Source of the DNA: Odoribacter laneus YIT 12061
GTDB taxonomy: Bacteria > Bacteroidota > Bacteroidia > Bacteroidales > Marinifilaceae
Assembly: GCF_000243215.1 (NCBI RefSeq)
Contig: NZ_JH594596.1
Span: 824,666 to 888,665 of the forward strand
DNA: 64,000 bases
Direction: 5' to 3'
The notes below the pieces were generated by a model, which saw only the letters and a list, made by a program, of their open reading frames with translations, was not told where the DNA came from and ran no database searches. Positions 35,776-45,318 of this stretch are shown piece by piece (position 1 is the stretch's first letter; each line of letters starts with the position of its first letter). A program made the position numbers and the translations under genes.

Positions 35776-38118
35776 ATGAAGAGAATATTTTCATTTTTTG
35801 TTATTTTGTTATTGTTTGCTGAGGTGAAGGCCCAGGGATTAACGCTTTGGTATGAACGGCCTGCTCTCGACTGGATGAATGAGGCATTGCCTGTTGGAAA
35901 CGGGTATATGGGAGCGATGTGGTTCGGAGGACCGGTTCGGGATGAAATCCAGCTGGCAGAGGAAAGCTTTTGGGCGGGAGGCCCGGGTGCAAGTAAAAGC
36001 TACAAAGGGGGAAATAAGGAAGGGAGTTGGAAATATTTGAAGGAGGTAAGAGAATTATTAGAGTCAGGGGAAAAAGAGAAGGCTGCGGAACTGGCCGGGC
36101 GTTATTTCGTCGGGGAAATTACACCGACAGAAGCGGGAGACCAGTTTGGGGATTTCGGGGGAAATCAGCCTTTTGGATCTTTGGGCGTTACCGTTGAAGC
36201 GGCCGATACGTCGTGGACGGATTACCGGCGGAGTCTGGATTTGGAAAGGGCGATGGGAAAAGTCGAGTACGATATGGGAGGGACGCATTTTCGGAATACT
36301 TATTTTGCTTCTTATCCGGCTCGTATGTTCGTATTTAAGTATACTAATAATGCTCCTGGGGGAAAGGATTATCGGGTGACATTTGAAACCCCTCATCAGG
36401 GAACGAAAATAACGGTCCGGAAAGATTTGTGGATTATACAAGGAAAACTGGCTTCTAACGGTTTACCTTTTGAAGGCCGGATAAAAGTCAAAACAGATGG
36501 AAAGATTCGTTTTCAAAAAGGGGTTTTCCGGATAGAAGGAGCCAAAAATACAGAATTTTACGTTTCTATCGCTTCGGCTTATGCGAATACATATCCGCTG
36601 TATAGGGGGAACGACTATGAGGAGGTAAACCGGAAAGCTATCGAAAGGGCAGAGCGGGGGACTTGGGAGGATTTGCAAGCGGAGCATGAAACGGATTACC
36701 GCTCTTTGTTTGAACGGGTGAAGCTGGAGCTGGGACACAGTGGTTTGGAAAAATTACCGACGGATAAACGGCAGCTCAGGTATAGCTTGGGAGCCTATGA
36801 TCCGGGATTGGAAGCGTTATATTTTCAATATGGCCGCTATTTGTTAATCAGTAGTTCCCGCCCCGGTACTTTGCCTGCTCATTTGCAAGGGCGCTGGAAT
36901 CATCAGTTAAATGCGCCTTGGGCTTGCGATTATCATATGAATATCAATTTGCAGATGATTTACTGGCCGGCAGAAGTGGCGAATTTGAGCGAGTGTCATT
37001 TGCCTTTACTGGAGTATATCGACAAATTACGGGAACCGGGCCGGGTGACGGCGCGGGAATATTTCAATGCCCGGGGGTGGGTGGTCCATACGATGAATAA
37101 TGCTTTTGGCTATACGGCTCCCGGCTGGGATTTTTATTGGGGATATGCGCCGAATAGTGCTGCCTGGTTATGTGCTCATCTGTGGGAGCATTTTAATTAT
37201 ACCCGGGACCGGGAATTTTTAGGCCGGAAAGCTTATCCCATTATGAAGGAAGTTGCCCGGTTTTGGATGGATTACCTGGTGGCGGATGAGGACGGTTTTC
37301 TGGTCTCTTCTCCTTCCTATTCACCGGAGCATGGGGATATAGCGATAGGGGCCACAATGGATCAGGAAATTGCCTGGGATTTGTTTACGAATGTGCTGCA
37401 AGCGATGGATTATGTAAAAGAAGACCCGGCTTTTGCCGACAGTGTTTCGGATTTCCGGAAGCGTTTATTGCCTTTGAGAATAGGAAAATTCGGACAACTG
37501 CAGGAATGGAAAGAAGACTTGGATGATCCCGGGAATACTCATCGTCATATTTCGCATTTATATGCTTTATTTCCGGGGCATCAGATTTCCCTGGAGGAAA
37601 CGCCGGAATGGGCGAAGGCGGCGAAACGCAGTCTGACCTATCGGGGCGAGGAAGGGACTGGCTGGTCGCTGGCCTGGAAAATTAACTTTTGGGCCCGTCT
37701 GCAGGATGGAAACCAGTCGTATAAGATGCTTCGGAATCTTCTGCGTTCGGCCAAGGGACAGGAAAATTTTTCTAATCCTTCCGGGAGCGGTTCCTATTGC
37801 AATCTATTGTGTGCTCATCCGCCTTTTCAGATAGACGGGAACATGGGAGCTGTGGCCGGAATAGCCGAAATGTTGCTACAGTCGCATGCCGGAATGCTCG
37901 ATTTACTTCCGGCCTTACCTGCTGCCTGGCCGTCGGGATATGTAAAAGGACTGAAAGCCCGTGGAGGCTATACAGTGGATCTCGTTTGGCAAGATGGTTT
38001 GCTGAAGGAAGCTGTGATCCGGGCTGATGAAGCGGGAAAAGGAAAGATAAGGTATAAAGGAAAGGTGCAATCCCTCCAATGGGAACCCGGTGAAGAGATT
38101 AGGCTAAACTGGGAGTAG
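35776..38118 (+). CDS. Alpha-L-fucosidase (GH95)
   Basis: Exo-glycosidase that removes alpha-1,2-linked fucose from host glycans. The start at 35776 gives a signal peptide (about residues 1-20); an in-frame ATG at 35707 would add 23 residues without signal character. The N-terminal beta domain begins [26 protein letters not shown]. The helical catalytic domain has [44 protein letters not shown] and [16 protein letters not shown], and the C-terminal [20 protein letters not shown] is intact. Where most relatives have QMNYWPAE, this has QMIYWPAE. With GH20 and GH109 nearby it suggests mucin or blood-group glycan trimming. Confidence 0.93.
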   Translation: MKRIFSFFVILLLFAEVKAQGLTLWYERPALDWMNEALPVGNGYMGAMWFGGPVRDEIQLAEESFWAGGPGASKSYKGGNKEGSWKYLKEVRELLESGEKEKAAELAGRYFVGEITPTEAGDQFGDFGGNQPFGSLGVTVEAADTSWTDYRRSLDLERAMGKVEYDMGGTHFRNTYFASYPARMFVFKYTNNAPGGKDYRVTFETPHQGTKITVRKDLWIIQGKLASNGLPFEGRIKVKTDGKIRFQKGVFRIEGAKNTEFYVSIASAYANTYPLYRGNDYEEVNRKAIERAERGTWEDLQAEHETDYRSLFERVKLELGHSGLEKLPTDKRQLRYSLGAYDPGLEALYFQYGRYLLISSSRPGTLPAHLQGRWNHQLNAPWACDYHMNINLQMIYWPAEVANLSECHLPLLEYIDKLREPGRVTAREYFNARGWVVHTMNNAFGYTAPGWDFYWGYAPNSAAWLCAHLWEHFNYTRDREFLGRKAYPIMKEVARFWMDYLVADEDGFLVSSPSYSPEHGDIAIGATMDQEIAWDLFTNVLQAMDYVKEDPAFADSVSDFRKRLLPLRIGKFGQLQEWKEDLDDPGNTHRHISHLYALFPGHQISLEETPEWAKAAKRSLTYRGEEGTGWSLAWKINFWARLQDGNQSYKMLRNLLRSAKGQENFSNPSGSGSYCNLLCAHPPFQIDGNMGAVAGIAEMLLQSHAGMLDLLPALPAAWPSGYVKGLKARGGYTVDLVWQDGLLKEAVIRADEAGKGKIRYKGKVQSLQWEPGEEIRLNWE

Positions 38119-38143
38119 AGAATAAAATAGTGTAAATATTTTA

Positions 38144-38185
38144 TACGCCGGATGTCAAAATAATAGACATCCGGCGTACTTTTTT
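38144..38185 (+). terminator. Intrinsic terminator after GH95 gene
   Basis: A 13-bp perfect stem (38144-38156 with 38166-38178) is followed by a CTTTTTT run. It isolates the fucosidase from the permease genes. Confidence 0.88.
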
Positions 38186-38273
38186 AGAATATAATATATT
38201 GATAAACAATTGTTTGTCAATTGTGGCATATTTTTTGTTCCCAGCCTAAGCAAGTATATAAATTTTAATTTCT

Positions 38274-40616
38274 ATGAGAAACCTGGCTTCTTTTTCGCGG
38301 CTTTTCAGGACGGCTTTCCGGAACAAAGGCTTGACGTGCATTAATATTTTCGGCTTGGGTGTAGGTCTAGCGGTCGCTTTATTTTTGATGGTTTATCTGC
38401 ATTTTGAATTTTCGTTCGACAAGCATTTTAAGGATGGGGAGCGGATCTACCGGGTACTGAGTGTTTGGAACGAGGGGAAGGAAGTGACCAATTACCCGAT
38501 TAATTTTGGTATTCTGGCTCCTACCTTGATGAAAGAAGTGCCTGAGGTGGAAACGGCCAGCCGTTTATATACATTCGGCGATATGGATTTACACGTTGAA
38601 AACGGAGAAAAAATAAAGGTAAATACTTATCAGGTTGATTCTTCTTTTTTGCAGATTTTCAGCTTTAAATTATTGGCTGGGAATCTGGACGGGGCTTTGG
38701 ATGAACCGAATACCTGTGTCATTACCCGGAGTACGGCCGATCGTTTTTTCGGTGTGGAAAGTAATCCGGTTGGAAAAAGTTTGAACGGGGACAAGGGGTC
38801 CTCCATGGAAATAAAAGCTGTTATCGAAGACATTCCACTGAATACCCACTTCCGTTTCGATTTGTTGACTAAACTACCGGATTACGGTTGGGGTGGACTG
38901 GAATATTATACCTATGTCAAATTCCGGCCGGGGGTGGATTATGCGGTGGCGGCAGCGAAATGTAATGAGATAAATAAAAATCTTTTGTCTACCCGTTTTG
39001 CCAATTATGACAGTCAGTTTGAGAGTATAACAGAACCTTTGGCAGATATTCATACGGCTACAAAATCTGCTTTTGATTTGAGTCCTACTGCTAGTAAATC
39101 GAATCTGATTTTTATTATAATCGTTACCATTTTTATTCTGGCAATTGCCTTATCCAATTTTATTTCCCTGTACATTATTCAGGGAGAAAAGCGGGCAACC
39201 GAAATCAGTGTGCGGAAGACAAACGGGGCAGAACGGAGCAGCATTATGAAGATGTTGTTTGGGGAGACGACATTGGTAACAATCATCGCATTCGGTCTGG
39301 CGATTGTACTTTATTATTCTTTTTCGGGAGTATTTGCCCGGCTGATCAATTTCAACCTGCCGAGAGAAGTGGGGGTAACGGGGATGATGTGGATTTATTT
39401 TGTTTTATTGTTCCTGGGCGTAACATTGATTGCCGGCGTTTATCCGGCTTATTATTTATCCCGGTTTAATCCCATTGAATTGGTCCGGAAAACGGTCATG
39501 CGGAAATACAAGCTGACGGCTACTTCGGTGGTCATACAATTTTCGGTAGTTATCTTTTGTATATCGGCATTGTTTGTCGTTTTCCGCCAGCTCGATTTTA
39601 TGAAAAAGATGCCATTGGGTTTCGATGCCGATAATGTGATGGCTGTTGGGATTGTTACGGACGTAAAACAATATGAGGGATTGCGTTCAGATCTTCTTCA
39701 GTATCCTTCGATTGTAAATGTCGCTATTTCCCAGGGACATCCGTTGAACGGTTGTAGCGGACAGGGGCTTCGTCGTACCGATCAATCTGAAAAAGAAAGT
39801 GTAACCATAGACGAAAGGCGTGCGGGACCTGGTTATTTTCAGGTATACGGAATTCCGATTCTCGAAGGCCGGGAATTGAAATACGAGGGGATGATGGATT
39901 CTGCCAGTATCGTATTGACAGAAACGACGGTTGCGGCCCTTGATCTGGAAGATCCGCTAGGGAAGAAAGTCATGTTCAATGGTATGTCGATGACAGTGGT
40001 GGGGATAGCCAAAGACATTCATTACGGCTCTGCCCGGCAAAAAATAGGAAGATTGGTATATACAGCTTATCATCCCCGTTTCTGGATGATGGGAGTAAGG
40101 TATCAGCCCGGTAGGTTTCAGGAAGCCAAAACGGCATTGGCTACCGTAATGGAAAAACATTTCCACGGGGATCCTTACGGGGTTATGCTGCTCAGGGATG
40201 TGGTAAACAATCAGTATTGGCAGGATGAAGTCACTTCCCGTATTCTGATGAGCGGAACTGTTTTGGCGATTATTCTGGCTTTATTGGGATTAATGGCGCT
40301 GATGGGATTCGTGGCTCATCAGAAACGCAAGGAAATCGGTGTACGCCGGGTCATGGGAGCCCAGATCGGAACCATTGTTTACGATCTGAACCGTTATGTT
40401 TTGATCCGGATTTTGCCGGCTGTCCCGATAGGGATTGCTTTCAGTTATTTTGCCATGTACCATTGGTTGCAAAATTTTGCTTATACTATTTCTTTAAGTT
40501 GGTGGATTTTTGCGGGGGCTTTGCTGTTGACATTTGTCATCGTACTATTGACATTATTGTATCAAAGTATTCATTCGGCTACGGCGAATCCGGTAGATGC
40601 ACTGAAATCAGAGTAA
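38274..40616 (+). CDS. FtsX/MacB-type ABC transporter permease, first of tandem pair
   Basis: Inner-membrane protein of 780 residues with two MacB-like periplasmic domains. Membrane segments lie at about residues 18-40, four between about 280 and 445, and three in the last 130 residues, the eight-segment layout of Bacteroidota FtsX-domain permeases. The motif EISVRKTNGAERSSIMKMLFGET and the second-half copy EIGVRRVMGAQIGTIVYDLNRYV mark two FtsX modules. Family members move lipoproteins, peptides or antibiotics outward, or transmit mechanical force. No ATPase gene is adjacent, so the partner must be encoded elsewhere. Confidence 0.88.
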   Translation: MRNLASFSRLFRTAFRNKGLTCINIFGLGVGLAVALFLMVYLHFEFSFDKHFKDGERIYRVLSVWNEGKEVTNYPINFGILAPTLMKEVPEVETASRLYTFGDMDLHVENGEKIKVNTYQVDSSFLQIFSFKLLAGNLDGALDEPNTCVITRSTADRFFGVESNPVGKSLNGDKGSSMEIKAVIEDIPLNTHFRFDLLTKLPDYGWGGLEYYTYVKFRPGVDYAVAAAKCNEINKNLLSTRFANYDSQFESITEPLADIHTATKSAFDLSPTASKSNLIFIIIVTIFILAIALSNFISLYIIQGEKRATEISVRKTNGAERSSIMKMLFGETTLVTIIAFGLAIVLYYSFSGVFARLINFNLPREVGVTGMMWIYFVLLFLGVTLIAGVYPAYYLSRFNPIELVRKTVMRKYKLTATSVVIQFSVVIFCISALFVVFRQLDFMKKMPLGFDADNVMAVGIVTDVKQYEGLRSDLLQYPSIVNVAISQGHPLNGCSGQGLRRTDQSEKESVTIDERRAGPGYFQVYGIPILEGRELKYEGMMDSASIVLTETTVAALDLEDPLGKKVMFNGMSMTVVGIAKDIHYGSARQKIGRLVYTAYHPRFWMMGVRYQPGRFQEAKTALATVMEKHFHGDPYGVMLLRDVVNNQYWQDEVTSRILMSGTVLAIILALLGLMALMGFVAHQKRKEIGVRRVMGAQIGTIVYDLNRYVLIRILPAVPIGIAFSYFAMYHWLQNFAYTISLSWWIFAGALLLTFVIVLLTLLYQSIHSATANPVDALKSE

Positions 40617-40642
40617 TAAATTTTTAATTTAACATAGACCCT

Positions 40643-42982
40643 ATGAATTTTTCTTTCGCTCGTTTGTTGCGTACAGCTTTTCGGAATAAGGGGCTGACCT
40701 TGATCAATATTACGGGTTTGAGTGTAGGTTTAGCCGTAGCTATGTTTTTATTAGTATACCTGAGTTTTGAATTTTCATACGACAAACATTTTAAGGATGC
40801 TGACCGGATCTACCGGGTTATTTCTATCGGAAAAGGGCAGAATGAAGTAATGACCATTCCTTTAACCCTTTATCAGGAATGCGATCAGCTGTTGAAGGAA
40901 GTTCCGGAAGTGGAATATGCAGCCCGTTTATTCCGGCAGGGAGGAGGGATATTTGAGACGGAGGAGCAGGTCGTTTTAAACATAGAAGGCTATGTGGTGG
41001 ATTCTTCTTTTCTGAATATTTTTGATTTCCCAGTCGTTTACGGGCAGTTGGATGGGGCTTTAAATTCGGTAAACCAGTGTGTGATTACCCGTAAATATGC
41101 CGAGGCTTTTTTTGGCTCGGGAGTAAATCCAGTAGGGAAAACACTGACGCATAAGGAAGAGAAAAAAAATTATCAGATTTCAGCCGTTATCGAAGATATA
41201 CCTGAAAATACTCATTTTAAATTCGATATTCTGACGAAGTTGATTGATTTAGGATACGGTAGCGCGGAATATCTGACTTATTTAAAATTCAAATCCGGAA
41301 TCGATATGCCGCTGGCCATTCAAAAGGCTGAAGAGGTGACGAAGGGAGTGTTGGAGACTAGTTTTGCCGGTATGGGGTATACTTTTAGCAGCCTTGTGGA
41401 ACCGGTTGCTTCCATTCATTTTTCTTCTCCGGTCACTTTCGATTTAAAACCGAAGGGCAATACATCCAATTTGTTGTTTGTAAGTCTGGTCGTGCTGTTT
41501 ATACTGGGAATAGCTATTAGTAATTTTATTTCCCTTTATATTATTCAAGGAGAAAAGCGGGCTAGTGAAATTAGTATCCGTAAGACAAACGGTGCGATGC
41601 GTAAAAGCATTCTGTCCCTGTTATTCGGCGAGACCTTTTTTGTCACTTTTATTGCTTTTGTGTTGGCTGTCATTTTGTATTACAGTTGTTCCGAGTGGTT
41701 TGCCCGTTTTATTCATTTTAATCTGCCTCCGGATAGCGGTTTGACGGGAAAGATGTGGGGTAATTTTGTCCTCTTGTTTGTCGTTGTAGCTATATTAGCG
41801 GGAGGGTATCCGGCTTATTATCTATCGCGATTCACTCCTATCGATTTGATCCGGAAAGCGGTGACGCGAAAATATAAATTAACAGCGGCTTCGGTCGTCC
41901 TTCAATTTTCGATTGTCATCTTTTGTATTTCGGCATTGGGAGTGGTAATGAGGCAATTGGATTATGTCAGGAATTTACCTTTAGGGTTTGAAGCGGATCA
42001 GGTGCTTACGACCTTTGTAAATTCGGATATACAGCAATATGAAGTATTGAGAAATGAACTGATGCAATATCCGGAGATAACGGAGGTGGGTGTAGGGCAG
42101 GGAAATATAATTTCCGGCTGGAGTGGGGGAGCCCTTCGTTTGCCTGCTCAGGCGGAAAAGGATCAAATTGGGGTAGATGAAAGACGGGTAGGACCCGGTT
42201 TTATGAATGTTTTCCGGGTTCCTGTTTTAGAAGGAAGGAATTTTACCAATAACTGGGAGGCGGAAAAAGATAATATTATTTTATCCGAGTCTACGGTCGC
42301 TGCTTTGGGATTGGAAAATCCTTTAGGACAAAAAGTTATATCGGGAATGCACACTTTTACCGTGATCGGGGTAGCTAAAGATATCCATTATACTTCTGCT
42401 CATGAAAAGATAGGGAAGATGGCTTATACGTTTTATGCTACTGATTACTGGAATGTTTCCGTTCGCTATAAAGTGGGGGAATATCAGCAGGCGAAGGAGA
42501 AATTGAGCAATGTTTTAAAAAAACTATATCCGGGGGAGCCTTTTTCTGTAAATACCATCCGGGATCAAATTCAGTATATGTATGTTCAGGATGAGGTGGT
42601 GGCGCGTATATTATCAGGCGGAACGATCATTGCTATTACCTTGGCTTTATTAGGATTACTGGCCCTGAGCGGATTTGTTGCCCGGCAAAAACGAAAAGAA
42701 ATCAGTGTACGCCGGGTCATGGGAGCGCAGGTGAAGGATATTATTTGGGGGTTAAATGGCTATATTATTGTCCGGATTTTACCGGCTATACCGTTAGGAA
42801 TTGCTTTGAGTTATTATATCATGAAGGGTTGGCTGAGAAATTTCGCCTATGCGCTTCCGCTGAGCTGGTGGATCTTTGCAGCTGCTTTGTGTATTACGTT
42901 ATTTATTGTCGTGCTCACTATTTTCTATCAAAGTATACGTTCTGCAACAGCAAATCCGGTGAATGCTTTGAAAAGTGAATAA
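40643..42982 (+). CDS. FtsX/MacB-type ABC transporter permease, second of tandem pair
   Basis: A 779-residue paralogue of the preceding protein, with the same domain order and many identical stretches, for example FRNKGLTLINITGLSVGLAVA near the N-terminus. It begins 26 nt after its neighbour, so the pair is surely cotranscribed and arose by tandem duplication. The two may form a heterodimer. A terminator follows directly. Confidence 0.88.
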   Translation: MNFSFARLLRTAFRNKGLTLINITGLSVGLAVAMFLLVYLSFEFSYDKHFKDADRIYRVISIGKGQNEVMTIPLTLYQECDQLLKEVPEVEYAARLFRQGGGIFETEEQVVLNIEGYVVDSSFLNIFDFPVVYGQLDGALNSVNQCVITRKYAEAFFGSGVNPVGKTLTHKEEKKNYQISAVIEDIPENTHFKFDILTKLIDLGYGSAEYLTYLKFKSGIDMPLAIQKAEEVTKGVLETSFAGMGYTFSSLVEPVASIHFSSPVTFDLKPKGNTSNLLFVSLVVLFILGIAISNFISLYIIQGEKRASEISIRKTNGAMRKSILSLLFGETFFVTFIAFVLAVILYYSCSEWFARFIHFNLPPDSGLTGKMWGNFVLLFVVVAILAGGYPAYYLSRFTPIDLIRKAVTRKYKLTAASVVLQFSIVIFCISALGVVMRQLDYVRNLPLGFEADQVLTTFVNSDIQQYEVLRNELMQYPEITEVGVGQGNIISGWSGGALRLPAQAEKDQIGVDERRVGPGFMNVFRVPVLEGRNFTNNWEAEKDNIILSESTVAALGLENPLGQKVISGMHTFTVIGVAKDIHYTSAHEKIGKMAYTFYATDYWNVSVRYKVGEYQQAKEKLSNVLKKLYPGEPFSVNTIRDQIQYMYVQDEVVARILSGGTIIAITLALLGLLALSGFVARQKRKEISVRRVMGAQVKDIIWGLNGYIIVRILPAIPLGIALSYYIMKGWLRNFAYALPLSWWIFAAALCITLFIVVLTIFYQSIRSATANPVNALKSE

Positions 42983-42988
42983 TCGGAG

Positions 42989-43019
42989 GGCTGCTGTACA
43001 TACAATTCAGCAGCCTTTT
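42989..43019 (+). terminator. Terminator between convergent permease and folC genes
   Basis: GGCTGCTG and CAGCAGCC form an 8-bp stem with an 11-nt loop, followed by TTTTC on the plus strand. It may serve both convergent genes. Confidence 0.7.
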
Positions 43020-43033
43020 CGTTTCAACATTTG

Positions 43034-44308
43034 TCAAATCACTTCGGCAACCACGAATGTACTTCCCCCGATATAGATCATATCTTCCGGAGTGGCAGCT
43101 GCACGTGCGGCTGCGTAAGCTTCGGCTACTGTCGGGTAAATGTCTCCTTCCAATCCGTGTGCACAGGCTTTTTGGGCCAATATTTTTTCGTTCATGGCTC
43201 TTGGAATAGAAGCCTTACAGAAATAATAACGGGCATCTTTAGGAAGGATAGAGAGGACGCTGTCCACGTCTTTATCACTGACCATACCGATCACAAAATG
43301 CAGTTTGTCGTAAGAACAGCTCGCGAGTTGGGTCCGGATTTCCGATAATCCGTCGATATTGTGGCCGGTGTCACAGATTGTATAGGGCCGTTCTGCCAGT
43401 TGCTCCCAGCGGCCGTGCAGCCCCGTATTGGGAATAACGCGGGCCACTCCCTGGCGGATGTCCTGTTCGTATAGGGCCAGTCCACAACTTTGCAATAACA
43501 AGACAGTTTCCAGTACAACCGGAATATTCTTTCGTTGATAACTTCCTTTTAAGTCGCACGACAAATGAGGATACGTAATACCGTTTTTGTGCCGGGCGTC
43601 GTAAGTACCGTCCTCGTTTTTTCCCATTTGCCATTCTTCGGAAGCAAACGTCAGAGTCGTATGACAGTCGGAAGCTTTCTTTTCGAATACGAAATCGTAG
43701 GCAGCATCCCGAGTGCCGATAACAGCCGGTATATCGGTTTTAATAATACCTGCTTTCTCGGCAGCGATTTCCGGTAAGGTATTTCCGAGGAGAGCCATAT
43801 GGTCGAAAGAAATATTGGTAATGATAGAAGCCAGGGGGGTAATGATGTTAGTAGAATCCAGGCGTCCTCCTAAGCCCACTTCTATCACGGCGATATCTAC
43901 TTCCGTATCGGCGAAATATTGAAATGCCATGGCTACTGTCATTTCGAAAAAAGAGGGTTTTAACTCAGCAAACAGCGCTTGATTTTGCCCGACAAAGTCG
44001 ATTACGTATTGTTCAGACACCATTTCCCCGTTTACTTTGATCCGTTCCCGGAAGTCTTTCAGGTGGGGAGAAGTATAAAGTCCGGTTTTATATCCGGCTT
44101 CCTGTAAGATAGAGGCCAGCATGTGGGATACGGAACCTTTTCCGTTTGTTCCGGCGACATGTATGGTCTTAAATTGCCGGTGCGGATGATGAAAATGTTC
44201 ATCCAAAAAAAGAGTATTGTTTAAATTTGCCTTATAAGCAGCTTGTCCTTCGCGTTGATACATCGGCAGTTGGGCAAATAGCCAATCCAGTGTTTCCTGA
44301 TAATTCAT
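43034..44308 (-). CDS. folC: Folylpolyglutamate synthase / dihydrofolate synthase
   Basis: Mur-ligase-like enzyme that adds glutamate to dihydropteroate and folates in the cytosol. From the start at 44308 (MNYQETLDWLFAQLP) it has about 424 residues, the usual length. The ATP-binding motif is HVAGTNGKGSVSHMLASIL, with YTSPHLKDFRERI and the EVGLGGRLDSTN motif, then TNISFDHMALLGNT. An upstream in-frame ATG at 44344 would add 12 residues lacking family similarity. The gene is convergent with the permease genes. Confidence 0.94.
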   Translation of the reverse strand: MNYQETLDWLFAQLPMYQREGQAAYKANLNNTLFLDEHFHHPHRQFKTIHVAGTNGKGSVSHMLASILQEAGYKTGLYTSPHLKDFRERIKVNGEMVSEQYVIDFVGQNQALFAELKPSFFEMTVAMAFQYFADTEVDIAVIEVGLGGRLDSTNIITPLASIITNISFDHMALLGNTLPEIAAEKAGIIKTDIPAVIGTRDAAYDFVFEKKASDCHTTLTFASEEWQMGKNEDGTYDARHKNGITYPHLSCDLKGSYQRKNIPVVLETVLLLQSCGLALYEQDIRQGVARVIPNTGLHGRWEQLAERPYTICDTGHNIDGLSEIRTQLASCSYDKLHFVIGMVSDKDVDSVLSILPKDARYYFCKASIPRAMNEKILAQKACAHGLEGDIYPTVAEAYAAARAAATPEDMIYIGGSTFVVAEVI

Positions 44309-44424
44309 AATTGAAAAATTAATTCCTGCAAAAGTACGAAACAATTGAAAATAGGAAATTCAAAATGAAAAAAAAATTAAGGCATAAGATTGGGATTTAA
44401 TTTTCATTCAATTGGAAAAAAGAT

Positions 44425-44432
44425 TATCTTTG
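44425..44432 (+). promoter_or_regulatory. Candidate -7 element for rex
   Basis: TATCTTTG matches the Bacteroidota TAnnTTTG consensus and lies about 98 nt before the rex start. A convincing -33 TTTG was not found. Confidence 0.5.
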
Positions 44433-44529
44433 CAAGTTACTAATTAACTCCAACGGGTTGTCGGAGGAGGTGAAACCGGAAAAACAAAACTAACAAAGCT
44501 CAACAAACTATTTAAGGAAGTTCAACAAT

Positions 44530-45162
44530 ATGAAGCGGGATAAAGAAGTACCAGTGCCGGTACTGAGACGAATGCCTTCTTACTTATCTTTTGTGAAGAC
44601 ATTGCAGAAGCAGGGAGAGAAATATGTTTCATCGACACGAATAGCCGAATATATGGATATCGATTCCACCCAGGTCACCAAAGATTTGTCCCATACCGGG
44701 ATTACGGGAAAAACGAGAGTGGGTTATGAGGTGGATAGCTTTGTTAAAATTTTGGAGGATTTTCTGGGATTCAGTAAAGTGGATTGTGCTTTTTTAGTGG
44801 GGGCCGGTTCTTTGGGAAGCGCTTTATTGCAGGATAAAGGATTGTCCGCTTTCGGGTTGAGTATTGAGGCTGCTTTTGATGTGGATAAGGCGAAAGTGGG
44901 GACAAAAGTGAACGATATAGAAATATTTCATATCGATCAGTTCCGGGCGATGGCTGCGGAGCGGAATGTTGTCATCGGAATCATCACGGTGCCGGCGGAA
45001 CATGCCCAGAATGTGGCCGATTTGATGGTGGCTTGGGGAATTAAAGCCATTTGGAACTTTACGCCTGCCCGTATTAAAGTTCCTTCGCATATTGTCGTTC
45101 AGAATACTACAATCTATATGAATCTGGCGATTTTATTCAATAAATTATACAATCAGGAATAG
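44530..45162 (+). CDS. rex: Redox-sensing transcriptional repressor Rex
   Basis: Dimeric repressor that senses the NADH/NAD+ ratio and controls fermentation and respiration genes. It has 210 residues. The N-terminal winged helix (about residues 1-75) has ALxRRMPSYL-like spacing and VTKDLSHTGITGK. The C-terminal Rossmann domain has VGAGSLGSALL at about residues 97-107. No Rex operator was recognised with confidence in this window, so its targets are probably elsewhere. It is monocistronic, divergent from folC. Confidence 0.93.
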   Translation: MKRDKEVPVPVLRRMPSYLSFVKTLQKQGEKYVSSTRIAEYMDIDSTQVTKDLSHTGITGKTRVGYEVDSFVKILEDFLGFSKVDCAFLVGAGSLGSALLQDKGLSAFGLSIEAAFDVDKAKVGTKVNDIEIFHIDQFRAMAAERNVVIGIITVPAEHAQNVADLMVAWGIKAIWNFTPARIKVPSHIVVQNTTIYMNLAILFNKLYNQE

Positions 45163-45266
45163 GTGAAAAGCATAAATAGGCGATACAAAGGAGAATACGC
45201 ATTTATTTTTGTTATTTCTTCTTTATATTTTGTCTTTTATATTTTCTTTTTTCTTCCTTTATTTCC

Positions 45267-45274
45267 TATCTTTG
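45267..45274 (+). promoter_or_regulatory. Candidate -7 element for thrS
   Basis: TATCTTTG, an exact TAnnTTTG match, lies 44 nt before the thrS start in a T-rich stretch. The translation operon downstream is probably read from here. Confidence 0.55.
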
Positions 45275-45318
45275 CACCTTGCAAAATGCAGTATTACTAA
45301 ATTTATTAAGAGAAAATC

